This document shows positions 5,710-12,715 of a stretch of 16,104 bases of DNA, one piece after another; the stretch's first letter is position 1, and every line of letters begins with the position of its first letter. The notes beneath the pieces were generated by a model. It was not told the origin of the DNA. It was given only the letters and a program-made list of their open reading frames with translations, and made no database searches. The stretch covers positions 1-16,104 of the forward strand of contig WRCT01000024.1 of NCBI GenBank assembly GCA_009783775.1, read 5' to 3'. Origin of the DNA: Clostridiales bacterium. GTDB lineage: Bacteria; Bacillota; Clostridia; Christensenellales; CAG-138. A program made the position numbers and the translations under genes.

Positions 5710-7065
5710 TTATTGGTTCATATAATAGGTATGCAGCATATCACGCATCCAGTAATAGCGCGGATGCTTTCGCCATCCATCCTCGGTAGAGCTATAGCCG
5801 TGAAACGAAAACTCGCAGTCAGGCAGACGCTCTCGCAGGGCTGCCTGCGTCTCTTCGCTTGGGATCTTCTTGTTTTGCTTGCAAACCCACAGCCGTTTTA
5901 GCCAGGTGCACTCATAGAGCGGGCTGAGATCTGATATGTAATTGAATCCGATATTCAAATCCTCCAGCTGGGTCAGCTTTGCAAGGGCGATTGCGTCTTC
6001 GTTCCTTAACCCGCATCCGAACACTTCCAAGTAAGTGAGATTGGGAAGCTCTGCCAGTACATCCAGCTCACCTCGCACACGGCAACCCGCCAGGATGAGG
6101 ATTTCCAGTTTCTTGAGCGGGCGCAGAAAGTCCAGGTTTTTGGCTTTGTTGTGTCCCAAATCCAACGCGACCATGTCGCGACACCAGCGCAGAGAGTCCA
6201 AATCGTAGCTGTTCATGTTCATGGTATTGAAATAGGTGGCGTCTGTTTTGATGTGTTTGGCGCCCCCGCCAACGCTCACCGACCAAACAAAACGTATCTG
6301 CGGGAATTCGTCCACAAAGACGCCCAACGCTGTGTCAGTAAGTCCTGTTTTGTCGATCTCTACACGATTCAACCGTTTGAAATAAGGGATGGCCTCGCGC
6401 AGCGCCTCAGTATTCTGTATGCGTGTCTTATCCAGATTCACGGTTTCGTCGTCCGTGGAAAAAATCTTTCCATACAGCGGAAAATCCCAGACGACAAGTA
6501 CGTCCGGCAGGGCGTCGGCAATGGCTTTGCACGCCTTTTGCCCCTCGGGGTTCTCCGCCTGTCCTAAGATGCGGACGGTTTTTAAGTCGGGCAGGTAGGG
6601 CAGCTCGGCCAGCAGGCCGTCGGTGTTGCGCGCTTCCACACTTTCCACGTTGGAGAGAACGCTTTGCCCGCCCAGGGATACGCGCCACAGGAACTGCGTT
6701 TGCGGAAAGTCCTGGCTGAGCGAGTAAACTGCCGCGCCGTCCACCTTCGCTTTGGTCAAATCGACGCTGGAAAGCGCGGGAAGGCTGGGCAACAATGCGC
6801 GAAACGCTTCCAAATCAAAGTCCGAATCCTGTGCAACAAAACGCTCCGCCGAAACGGACACTTCCTGACCGCCAATCAGAAACGTATCCGGTGCGCTATC
6901 GTCGGGGGATGCCTCCGGCACCGGCGCCGGCGTTTGGGTGGCATCACCTGCATCGTTTATTACAATCCTGTTCTCGCACGCGACGCAAAAAAATAAAAAG
7001 AATGCGCATAAGCCCAAAACGACAAAATGCGCCACTCCCGTCTTCTTCCCATTCTTATACTTCAT
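5710..7065 (-). CDS. Leucine-rich-repeat lipoprotein
   Basis: 451 residues from the ATG at 7065; the frame is open to an ATG at 7092, but that one lies inside the promoter. The N-terminus MKYKNGKKTG followed by a hydrophobic run ending FFCVAC is a lipoprotein-type signal, with the lipid on that Cys. A low-complexity linker (TPAPVPEASPDDSAPD) leads to LRR-like units throughout: LPSLPALSSVDLTKAKVDG, LPYLPDLKTVRILGQ, LKKLEILILAGCRVRG, LPNLTYLEVFGCGLRN and LTQLEDLNIGFNYISD. LRR lipoproteins present binding surfaces on the outside of the membrane; the ligand is unknown. It is the first gene of an operon with the glycosidase protein. Confidence 0.82.
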   Translation of the reverse strand: MKYKNGKKTGVAHFVVLGLCAFFLFFCVACENRIVINDAGDATQTPAPVPEASPDDSAPDTFLIGGQEVSVSAERFVAQDSDFDLEAFRALLPSLPALSSVDLTKAKVDGAAVYSLSQDFPQTQFLWRVSLGGQSVLSNVESVEARNTDGLLAELPYLPDLKTVRILGQAENPEGQKACKAIADALPDVLVVWDFPLYGKIFSTDDETVNLDKTRIQNTEALREAIPYFKRLNRVEIDKTGLTDTALGVFVDEFPQIRFVWSVSVGGGAKHIKTDATYFNTMNMNSYDLDSLRWCRDMVALDLGHNKAKNLDFLRPLKKLEILILAGCRVRGELDVLAELPNLTYLEVFGCGLRNEDAIALAKLTQLEDLNIGFNYISDLSPLYECTWLKRLWVCKQNKKIPSEETQAALRERLPDCEFSFHGYSSTEDGWRKHPRYYWMRDMLHTYYMNQ

Positions 7066-7072
7066 GAATATA

Positions 7073-7102
7073 ATTTTAACACTAATGTGCATCTTGTGTC
7101 AA
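7073..7102 (-). promoter_or_regulatory. Promoter of the LRR lipoprotein operon (leaderless layout)
   Basis: Minus-strand TTGACA (7102 to 7097), 18 bp, TAAAAT (7078 to 7073). The ATG at 7065 comes 7 bases after the -10 box, so the mRNA would begin at or next to the start codon. No SD is present. Confidence 0.6.
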
Positions 7103-7333
7103 CTCTCGGAACCGCATTACAGCACGCAAAACTTGTAGCGGCGTCAACGATAGGTTAAAGCGTCGAGGAATAAGCAAGGCCTTGTGTTCCTGCAACTGTT
7201 GTCACAGATGAGAGCTGAAGAGCGATGAATGAGGGGCGGTGACACGACAAAGGAAATTTGTGGTTATTGCAATGTGTACCCCATATACGCATAAATACGT
7301 TTCACCGGCATAGGTTAGATCAGGAGATAACTT
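7103..7333. other. Divergent intergenic region before spoIIP
   Basis: No gene is seen. It holds an imperfect inverted repeat around CAAGGCCTTG with outer AGGAA/TTCCT arms (about 7169-7192), a CTTGTAGCG fragment (about 7132-7140) related to the tail of the TAGGG repeat family in reverse, and a GATGAGAG...GATGAATGAG stretch that looks like decayed GAATGAG heptamers (about 7206-7232). Confidence 0.4.
7289..7316 (+). promoter_or_regulatory. Possible sigma-E-like promoter of spoIIP
   Basis: GCATAAA (7289-7295), 13 bp, CATAGGTT (7309-7316) resembles the mother-cell sigma-E pattern (-10 CATACAAT type). Known biology supports it: spoIIP is in the sigma-E regulon in Bacillus. The match is partial. 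Confidence 0.35.
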
Positions 7334-8317
7334 ATGCGAAAGAAATATAGTGAAACAACTGCTCACTGCCCACTGCCCACTGCCCACTACAGATACCGCC
7401 CTTCCGCGCTCGCCTGGTTCATGCTGCTGTCCGCCTGGACCGTGATCCTCTTTTTTATCGGCGTGATCGTGATGGAGCAGACAGGCATTCGTGAGAGTTG
7501 GGCTATGTTCAACAGTGGGGGAGATCCGGCGCCTGATCCCGACCGTAGGGGCGAACTGTGTTCGCCCGCACCTGACGAGACCATCGAAACTTTCCTCGAA
7601 CAGGACCCCCGCCTGACCGACATTCAACTCGACCGCGAGCAGGCGCTGGCCATGCTGGACCTGCGCGGGCAGGCGCCCCGCATTCTGATCTATCACACGC
7701 ACACCACGGAGGCCTATACGCAGACGCCCGAGAACCCCTACGAGCAGGCCGGCGACTGGCGCACGCGGGACAATACCAAAAACGTGGTGGCGGTGGGGGA
7801 GGCGCTGGCGCTCTGCCTGCGTGAGGTCTACGGTTTCACCGTCCTGCATGACACCACCGACCATGAGCCGCCCAAGCTCGCCACGGCCTATGAGCGGTCC
7901 GAGGCCACCATGCGCAGGATCCGGCAGGCCTATCCGTCTATCGAGCTTTGCATTGACCTGCACCGCGATTCCTACACCGTGACGGACAAGCCGACGACGG
8001 ACTTTGTCGCGTTAAACGGGGCCGAACTGGCACGGATCATGCTGGTGACGGGACAGGGATTTGAAACAAGCTACGCGCTGGCGCAGCGGATCACGGAGCG
8101 GCTGCAGAGCATAGACGCGCGCCTGGCCCGGCCGATTCGGGAGAAAACAGGCCGCTACAACCAGCACATCACCGACCACTGCATTCTGGTCGAACTGGGT
8201 CATAACGCAAACACGCTCGAGCAGGCCCTGGCATCCGTACCCTATCTCGCCGAGGCGATTGCGGTCTCGCTTGTCGAACGGCAGAAAAAACCGGCGCTAA
8301 ATTGGGCGCCGGTGTAG
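7334..8317 (+). CDS. spoIIP: Stage II sporulation protein P (peptidoglycan amidase)
   Basis: 327 residues; AGGAG (7322-7326) sits 7 bases before the ATG. SpoIIP cleaves the stem peptides of peptidoglycan with SpoIID and SpoIIM during forespore engulfment. A membrane segment lies at about 25-48 (LAWFMLLSAWTVILFFIGVIV). The catalytic domain (113-316) has the zinc-ligand motifs ILIYHTHTTEAY (His121 and Glu126 region), CIDLHRD (His210) and CILVELGHNANTLEQA (Glu287, His290). Two repeat-derived peptides are odd. TAHCPLPTAHY (9-19) is coded by a CACTGCC heptamer array. DRRGELCSPAP (70-80) is coded by a TAGGG-family repeat in the linker between membrane segment and amidase. Both are in frame and spare the catalytic domain. 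Confidence 0.93.
   Translation: MRKKYSETTAHCPLPTAHYRYRPSALAWFMLLSAWTVILFFIGVIVMEQTGIRESWAMFNSGGDPAPDPDRRGELCSPAPDETIETFLEQDPRLTDIQLDREQALAMLDLRGQAPRILIYHTHTTEAYTQTPENPYEQAGDWRTRDNTKNVVAVGEALALCLREVYGFTVLHDTTDHEPPKLATAYERSEATMRRIRQAYPSIELCIDLHRDSYTVTDKPTTDFVALNGAELARIMLVTGQGFETSYALAQRITERLQSIDARLARPIREKTGRYNQHITDHCILVELGHNANTLEQALASVPYLAEAIAVSLVERQKKPALNWAPV
7364..7388 (+). repeat. Heptamer tandem repeat (CACTGCC)x3.6 inside spoIIP
   Basis: Three perfect copies of CACTGCC plus CACT, coding for residues about 10-18 of SpoIIP. A related array is at 9921-9951 in the VanW-family gene. Confidence 0.85.
7545..7569 (+). repeat. TAGGG...TTCGCCCGC dispersed repeat, copy 3, inside spoIIP
   Basis: GTAGGGGCGAACTG followed by TGTTCGCCCGC. 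The arms GGGCGAAC and GTTCGCCC are perfectly complementary. It is translated in frame as RRGELCSPA. Confidence 0.75.
8285..8313 (-). terminator. Intrinsic terminator for the VanW-family gene, inside the 3' end of spoIIP
   Basis: ACCGGCGC (8290-8297) and GCGCCGGT (8306-8313) form an 8-bp GC-rich stem. On the minus strand it is followed by six T (plus-strand A run 8285-8290). It therefore fits a terminator for the convergent gene ending at 8390. Confidence 0.7.
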
Positions 8318-8321
8318 CACG

Positions 8322-8385
8322 TCATTGCGGCCTTCGAGCCGCAATCTATTAAGAAAGGAGATTGCGGGTCAAGCCCGCAATGACA
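8322..8385. repeat. Dispersed palindromic repeat, GTCATTGCGGGC family, full hairpin copy
   Basis: GTCATTGCGGCCTTCGAGCC through GCAATCTATT is followed by an AGGAGATTGCGGGTCAAGCC through CGCAATGAC arm. The two halves are near-complementary, giving a long imperfect hairpin that fills the gap between the convergent spoIIP and VanW-family genes. It is related to 76-182 and 14125-14201. Confidence 0.8.
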
Positions 8386-8389
8386 GAGA

Positions 8390-10153
8390 TCATTCTTCCG
8401 GAATCAACGGCGCGGGCGTTGCCTCATGCGGCTTGGGTGTGGGCGTGGCCGGGCCGGGCGCGGGTGTGGGCGTGGGTTTGGTGCCGATGGTGCGCTGTTC
8501 CTGGAACATGGGGTAGACGGTCGTCTCCGTGCGCACGGTTTCGACAAACACACCGTTGATATACTTGTCCACAAATGTCTTCACTTTGTAGTAGTCGCGG
8601 GCGGTCCGGGTGACAATCTCAAATCCGATATACTCGTTTTTATTGGGCTTTTCCTCCGGCTTGTCGGCGATCCTGTGCTCCAAAATCTCATTGCGTATCC
8701 GATACTCCACGCCCGGCGGGAAGGCCTGGCCGTAGATCTCGATGTGGAGCAGTCTGCGGCGCTGGGCGGCGGGGTTCTCCTCCGACCAACAGAAGAGATA
8801 GAGCGTGGAGTCCGTGTTGTTGCGGAACCGAAAATCGATCTGTCCGTCGTCCACCGTCGCGTCAAAGCCCAGTCCGTCCTCATACCGTCGCGTGACATAG
8901 TCGGACGCGATCGAATGGCCGCGCCGCTCGACGATCTCCACATTGGCGCGCAACAGTGCGTTGAACATGGTGGTCGATACCTGACACACGCCGCCGCCAG
9001 GCTCCTTGCGTTTGTCGCCCCTGTAGATCGCAGGAGCCAAAGCCCAGTCATTCGCAGCGCGTCGCTTGCCGGTCGTGTTGTTGAAACTGAAAATCTGCCC
9101 GGGCTCCAACTCAATGATCTGCATCAAACCCAGCGCCTTGGCGATATTGTGCGCCCGCCCCTGATGGCTTTCCCACTCGTCGTCCGTCATCTTGGAGGTG
9201 CGCTTTGCCTGGTATTCGGTCGTATAGGAGGCCAGCAAGGTCGTCTTTTCGCGCAGCATGGCGCCCGTGACCGTGGGATTGCTGATCTGCACCTCGGGCG
9301 TGAGGCGCGTCACAAAGGTGCCCGCCGCAAGTGCGGCGCGGACTGCCTCTGCTATGCTCTCGTGGTCCAAGGCCATGCCGGAGTGGCCCTCGGTGTAGAC
9401 GAAACTTGACTTGCCGCTTTCGGCCGTCACAATCTCAAAGGACGCGTTGGCCGCGCTGCCCGGGATATCGCCGTTTAATGCGAACACAGAGTCCATCAGG
9501 GTCTCGTCGTCAATGGACAGGGCCACGTCATAGCTCGCGTTGCGTTTGTTTTGGACCATCGCCTCGGTTAAAGCGTCTTCGATCTCATAACCCGCGCCCA
9601 AATCATCGGCGTGCAGGACGGCGTCGATATGCTCGTTTTGCAGGGTGATGGCGATGGAGCGCAGTTTGGGCTCCAGCTGCAATGTGATCTTGTCGCGCGT
9701 CTCCGCTACGGTCAGCTCGCCCACGTCGACGCCGGCAATGCTCACGCCGCGGGGCAGGATCATATCATTTGCCAGCACAAAGTCACCTGTAATGACGGGC
9801 TCTGTGCCGCTCTGCACCAGCAGGATGATCGCGCCGATCAGCACGACCACGGCCAGTCCCAGGACCAGAATCGCGTTCATGTTGGATTTGAACCAGGATT
9901 TCTTTTTGCGCTTTTTTGAGTGGGCAGTGGGCAGTGGGCGGTGGGCAGAGGTACGCGGCGCATACTTGCTCGCGTCGGAAGTGCCCAGCTTGGGGCCCGG
10001 CTTGGCTTGCGGTTTGCTCTGCGAAGGGCGCGCGGAAGAAGGGGGCTTGCTCTTTGGGGCGCTTGCCTTGGCGGAATAATCCTTGATATTTGAGTTTGTC
10101 GCGCTTGCCGGTGGCCGCTTGGACGGGGCGGGCGCGTCGATTTTTTTGTACAT
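8390..10153 (-). CDS. Membrane-anchored VanW/YoaR-like cell-wall protein
   Basis: 587 residues. A cytoplasmic tail of about 92 residues rich in Lys, Pro, Ser and Ala is followed by one membrane segment (93-114). An extracytoplasmic region of the peptidoglycan-binding_4 type spans about 130-290. The VanW domain (about 310-475) has PGQIFSFNNTTGKR (351-364), EPGGGVCQVSTTMFNALL (384-401) and GFDATVDDGQIDFRFRNNT. Residues 505-558 resemble a G5-like beta domain, and a Pro/Thr tail ends the protein. The biochemical role of VanW domains is unsettled; a cell-wall role is the usual inference and it does not imply vancomycin resistance. The tail holds TSAHRPLPTAHS (68-79), coded by a heptamer array. The ATG lies 8 bases after a TATAAT box and has no SD. 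Confidence 0.85.
   Translation of the reverse strand: MYKKIDAPAPSKRPPASATNSNIKDYSAKASAPKSKPPSSARPSQSKPQAKPGPKLGTSDASKYAPRTSAHRPLPTAHSKKRKKKSWFKSNMNAILVLGLAVVVLIGAIILLVQSGTEPVITGDFVLANDMILPRGVSIAGVDVGELTVAETRDKITLQLEPKLRSIAITLQNEHIDAVLHADDLGAGYEIEDALTEAMVQNKRNASYDVALSIDDETLMDSVFALNGDIPGSAANASFEIVTAESGKSSFVYTEGHSGMALDHESIAEAVRAALAAGTFVTRLTPEVQISNPTVTGAMLREKTTLLASYTTEYQAKRTSKMTDDEWESHQGRAHNIAKALGLMQIIELEPGQIFSFNNTTGKRRAANDWALAPAIYRGDKRKEPGGGVCQVSTTMFNALLRANVEIVERRGHSIASDYVTRRYEDGLGFDATVDDGQIDFRFRNNTDSTLYLFCWSEENPAAQRRRLLHIEIYGQAFPPGVEYRIRNEILEHRIADKPEEKPNKNEYIGFEIVTRTARDYYKVKTFVDKYINGVFVETVRTETTVYPMFQEQRTIGTKPTPTPAPGPATPTPKPHEATPAPLIPEE
9921..9951 (-). repeat. Heptamer tandem repeat (CACTGCC)x4 inside the VanW-family gene
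   Basis: Plus strand AGTGGGCAGTGGGCAGTGGG then CGGTGGGCAGA. On the coding strand these are about four CACTGCC units, one with a single change. It codes for residues about 68-78, just before a basic stretch and the membrane segment. Confidence 0.85.
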
Positions 10154-10161
10154 ACAAATGA

Positions 10162-10191
10162 ATTATACTATAAGAGAAAAGGAAATGTAAA
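10162..10191 (-). promoter_or_regulatory. Promoter of the VanW-family gene (leaderless layout)
   Basis: Minus-strand TTTACA (10191 to 10186), 18 bp, TATAAT (10167 to 10162), then 8 bases to the ATG at 10153. No SD is seen in the preceding 40 bases. Confidence 0.65.
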
Positions 10192-10217
10192 CCGCGAAAA
10201 ACGCGAAAAACGCAAAA
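10189..10217 (+). repeat. 9-bp tandem repeat CGCGAAAAA, copy in the vanW-znuA gap
   Basis: AAACCGCGAAAAACGCGAAA then AACGCAAAA, period 9. The same opening sequence occurs at 12716-12749. Confidence 0.65.
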
Positions 10218-10272
10218 ATCGTGTGAACGATGTTTCTTTTGTGCCATTCGCGTGGCTCGCGGTCAGAAAAAG

Positions 10273-10301
10273 TTGACTTTTATTTCAGACGGTACGATAA
10301 T
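10273..10301 (+). promoter_or_regulatory. Promoter of the zinc-transport operon (leaderless layout)
   Basis: TTGACT (10273-10278), 17 bp, GATAAT (10296-10301), then 6 bases to the ATG at 10308. The ATAA-TTG-TTAT dyad over the -10 (10297-10307) might be a Zur/Fur-family operator, but the match to known boxes is weak. Confidence 0.6.
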
Positions 10302-10307
10302 TGTTAT

Positions 10308-11204
10308 ATGAAAAAAATCCTTGTCATGATTATTCTGTGCGCGCTGCTCTGTTCGTTGGGCTGCGCCGCGCGAGAGAGCGCGGACGATCCCGGGCTGCGC
10401 ATTGTGGCCACGGCTTTCCCCGAGTATGACTTTGCGCGCGCGGTGACGGGGGACTTGGCCAACCTGCATATGCTGCTCGCGCCCGGCGCGTCAGCGCACT
10501 CCTACGACCCCACGCCCGCCGATATCCTGCGCATACGGGACGCGGATCTCTTTCTCTACACCGGCGGGGAGTATGACGTTTGGGTCGAGAACCTGATCGG
10601 CGAACTGGACGTCGTCACGCTTTGCATGGCGGATTATGTCTCGCCTTTACTGGAGGAAGGCGGGGAAGAGGGGGAATATGACCCGCATATCTGGACCTCG
10701 CCCAAGAACGCACTGCTGTTACTGGACGCGATCTGCGAGGCGATTTGCGCGCTGGATCCGGATAACGCCGAGATTTATTGGGAAAACGCAGACAGATATA
10801 GGCAGAAACTGACAGCAATTGACAGGGAACTGACGGATCTGGTGGCGAGCGCCCCGCGCAATAAGATCGTAGTGGCGGATAGATTCCCCTTTCTCTACCT
10901 TGCCAACGACTATAATCTGCATTACGAGGCGGCCTTTGCCGGCTGCTCGGACCAGGCGGACGCGAGCGCGCGGACCTTTGCGCGGCTGGTGCAAGCTGTG
11001 GAGAATGAAAGATTGCCCTATGTGTATTATGTTGAGCTGTCCGGACAACGTGTGGCGGACGCCGTCGCGGAGCAAACGGGCTGCGGCACGCTGCTGTTGC
11101 ACTCCTGCCACAATGTCACGCGGGACGACTTTGTGCGTGGCGTGACGTATGCGGATTTGATGAAACAGAACCTGATTCACTTACGAAGAGGACTGTATGA
11201 ATGA
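10308..11204 (+). CDS. znuA: Zinc/manganese-type ABC transporter substrate-binding lipoprotein
   Basis: 298 residues from the ATG at 10308, chosen because the lipoprotein signal MKKILVMIILCALLCSLGC starts there; the frame is open upstream to 10230 but without a signal. Cluster A-I (ZnuA/TroA) features are RIVATAFPEYDFARAVTGD, His64 in ASAHSYDPTP, His127 in YDPHIWTSP, the ADRFPFLYLANDY helix region (190-202) and CSDQADAS. The usual third His is replaced by the ADRFPF variant, and the His-rich loop common in zinc-specific members is here a short acidic loop (LLEEGGEEGEYDPH). The metal is therefore probably Zn but not proven. It is the first gene of the operon with the ATPase and permease that follow. 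Confidence 0.87.
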   Translation: MKKILVMIILCALLCSLGCAARESADDPGLRIVATAFPEYDFARAVTGDLANLHMLLAPGASAHSYDPTPADILRIRDADLFLYTGGEYDVWVENLIGELDVVTLCMADYVSPLLEEGGEEGEYDPHIWTSPKNALLLLDAICEAICALDPDNAEIYWENADRYRQKLTAIDRELTDLVASAPRNKIVVADRFPFLYLANDYNLHYEAAFAGCSDQADASARTFARLVQAVENERLPYVYYVELSGQRVADAVAEQTGCGTLLLHSCHNVTRDDFVRGVTYADLMKQNLIHLRRGLYE

Positions 11205-11225
11205 GGAATGAGGAGTGAGGAATGA
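11199..11225 (+). repeat. Heptamer tandem repeat (GAATGAG)x3.9 at the znuA-znuC junction
   Basis: GAATGAG, GAATGAG, GAGTGAG, GAATGA. The array holds the stop TGA of the binding-protein gene (11202-11204), the AGGAG ribosome binding site (11211-11215) and the ATG of the ATPase gene (11222). Confidence 0.85.
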
Positions 11226-11908
11226 TTGAGATTCGAGATTTGTCTGCCAGATATCATGCCGAGCCGGTGCTGGAAAACGTGAGTTTTTCGGTCGAGTCGG
11301 GCGATTATCTCTGCATTGTCGGGACCAACGGCTCGGGCAAGAGCACGCTGCTCAAGGTGATCCTGGGCCTGGTGAAACCGACGAAAGGCTCTGTGGTGTT
11401 CTCCGACGAGAGCCGTGCGGGGATTGGCTACCTGCCACAGCAGACCGAGGCGCAGCGTGACTTTCCCGCCAGCGTGTGGGAGGTCGTCTTGTCGGGTTTT
11501 ACGGGGCTTGCGCCCACCCCCGCGCAAAAGCAGCGTGCGCGGGAGAACCTGCGGCGGCTGGGCATGGACGGGCTGGAGCGCGAATCTTTTTCGGCGCTCT
11601 CCGGCGGTCAGCGGCAGCGGGTTTTGCTGGCGCGCGCCTTGTGTGCTACGGAGAAAATCTTATTGTTGGACGAGCCCGCAGGCGGCCTGGACCCGCTGAT
11701 GTCCGCCGCGCTCTACGATCTGCTGGCCGCGCTGCACCGGGACGGCGTGACGATCGTGATGGTCTCGCACGATATCACCGGCGCGCTGCGGCACGGGCAG
11801 AAGATCCTGCATCTGGACCGCTCCGTCGCCTATTTCGGTCCTGCGGCGGACTATCCGGCCTCCCAAATCGGCAAATGCATGTGCGGGGGGTGTAGTCATG
11901 ATAGCTGA
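11222..11908 (+). CDS. znuC: Zinc-type ABC transporter ATP-binding protein
   Basis: 228 residues. Walker A is GTNGSGKST (34-42), the Q-loop is GYLPQQTE (69-76), the signature is LSGGQRQRVLLARAL (126-140), Walker B is ILLLDEP (146-152) and the H-loop is VSHD (181-184). It powers import through the permease encoded next. AGGAG lies 6 bases before the ATG. The last residues, KCMCGGCSHDS, form a CxCxxC group plus His that could bind metal. This tail overlaps the permease gene by 11 bases. Confidence 0.9.
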   Translation: MIEIRDLSARYHAEPVLENVSFSVESGDYLCIVGTNGSGKSTLLKVILGLVKPTKGSVVFSDESRAGIGYLPQQTEAQRDFPASVWEVVLSGFTGLAPTPAQKQRARENLRRLGMDGLERESFSALSGGQRQRVLLARALCATEKILLLDEPAGGLDPLMSAALYDLLAALHRDGVTIVMVSHDITGALRHGQKILHLDRSVAYFGPAADYPASQIGKCMCGGCSHDS

Positions 11909-12713
11909 TATGCTTTCCCTGACCTTCATTCGCTACGCGCTGGCCGCGGGCACGCTGGTGTCGTTGACTGCCGCCTTGCTGGGCGTGCCGCTGGTATTGA
12001 AACGCTACTCCATGATTGGCGACGGGCTCTCGCACGTGGGCTTTGGCGCGCTGGCTGTGGCCATGGCGCTGCACGCCGCGCCGCTGGCCGTGGCGATCCC
12101 GCTGGTATTGCTGGCCGCTTTTCTGCTGCTGCGCCTGAGCGAGAACAGCCGCCTCAAGGGTGACGCCGCCATCGCTTTGGTCTCGAGCAGCGCGCTGGCC
12201 GTCGGCGTGCTGGTGCTGGCGTTCACAAAGGGCTCGACAGGCGATGTATACAACTATCTCTTCGGCAGCATTCTGGCCGTGGGGCGGGCGGACTTTTGGC
12301 TGAGCATGGGTTTCTGCGCCGCCGTGCTGGCGGTCTATGCGCTTTGCTATCATAAGATTTACGCCATCACCTTTGACGAGACCTTCGCCCGCGCGTCGGG
12401 CGTGCGCGCAGGGGCCTGGAACGCGTTGCTGGCCCTGCTCACCGCGCTGGTAATCGTGCTGGGCCTGCGGCTTATGGGGGCCATGCTGATATCCAGCCTG
12501 ATCGTCTTTCCCGCGCTGACGGCCATGCGCGTCTGCCGCAGCTATCGCGGCGTGGTGGTGACTGCGGCCGCGCTGTCAGTCGTTTGTTTTGTGGCGGGGC
12601 TGGTTCTGTCCTACGCGCTGGAGACGCCCTCCGGCGCGACCGTTGTGACCGTGAATCTGGCGGCGTTTCTGGCGTTCTCTGTTGTGGGCGCGGTGAGGAA
12701 ACGACGGGGATAA
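11898..12713 (+). CDS. znuB: Zinc-type ABC transporter permease
   Basis: 271 residues, almost entirely hydrophobic with about eight or nine membrane helices, in the ABC-3 family. Conserved stretches include VPLVLKRYSMIGDGLSHVGF (29-48), FGSILAVGRAD and the late GLRLMGAMLISSLIVFPALTA segment. The start overlaps the ATPase gene (ATG at 11898 within its last codons), typical of coupled znuC-znuB pairs. Confidence 0.9.
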   Translation: MIADMLSLTFIRYALAAGTLVSLTAALLGVPLVLKRYSMIGDGLSHVGFGALAVAMALHAAPLAVAIPLVLLAAFLLLRLSENSRLKGDAAIALVSSSALAVGVLVLAFTKGSTGDVYNYLFGSILAVGRADFWLSMGFCAAVLAVYALCYHKIYAITFDETFARASGVRAGAWNALLALLTALVIVLGLRLMGAMLISSLIVFPALTAMRVCRSYRGVVVTAAALSVVCFVAGLVLSYALETPSGATVVTVNLAAFLAFSVVGAVRKRRG

Positions 12714-12715
12714 TG

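Noticed and set aside
7364..7388. CRISPR array or CRISPR-like repeat
   Set aside because: Units are 7 bp without spacers; no array with 20-40 bp repeats and unique spacers exists in the window, and no cas gene.
7202..7963. Minus-strand open frame opposite spoIIP
   Set aside because: No signal or domain; spoIIP on the plus strand is well supported.
8426..9409. 327-codon plus-strand open frame opposite the VanW-family gene
   Set aside because: Antisense shadow; the minus-strand frame holds the VanW motifs and promoter.
8390..10153. Vancomycin-resistance gene
   Set aside because: The VanW domain is widespread in Firmicutes and no vanA/B/H/X/S/R gene is present.
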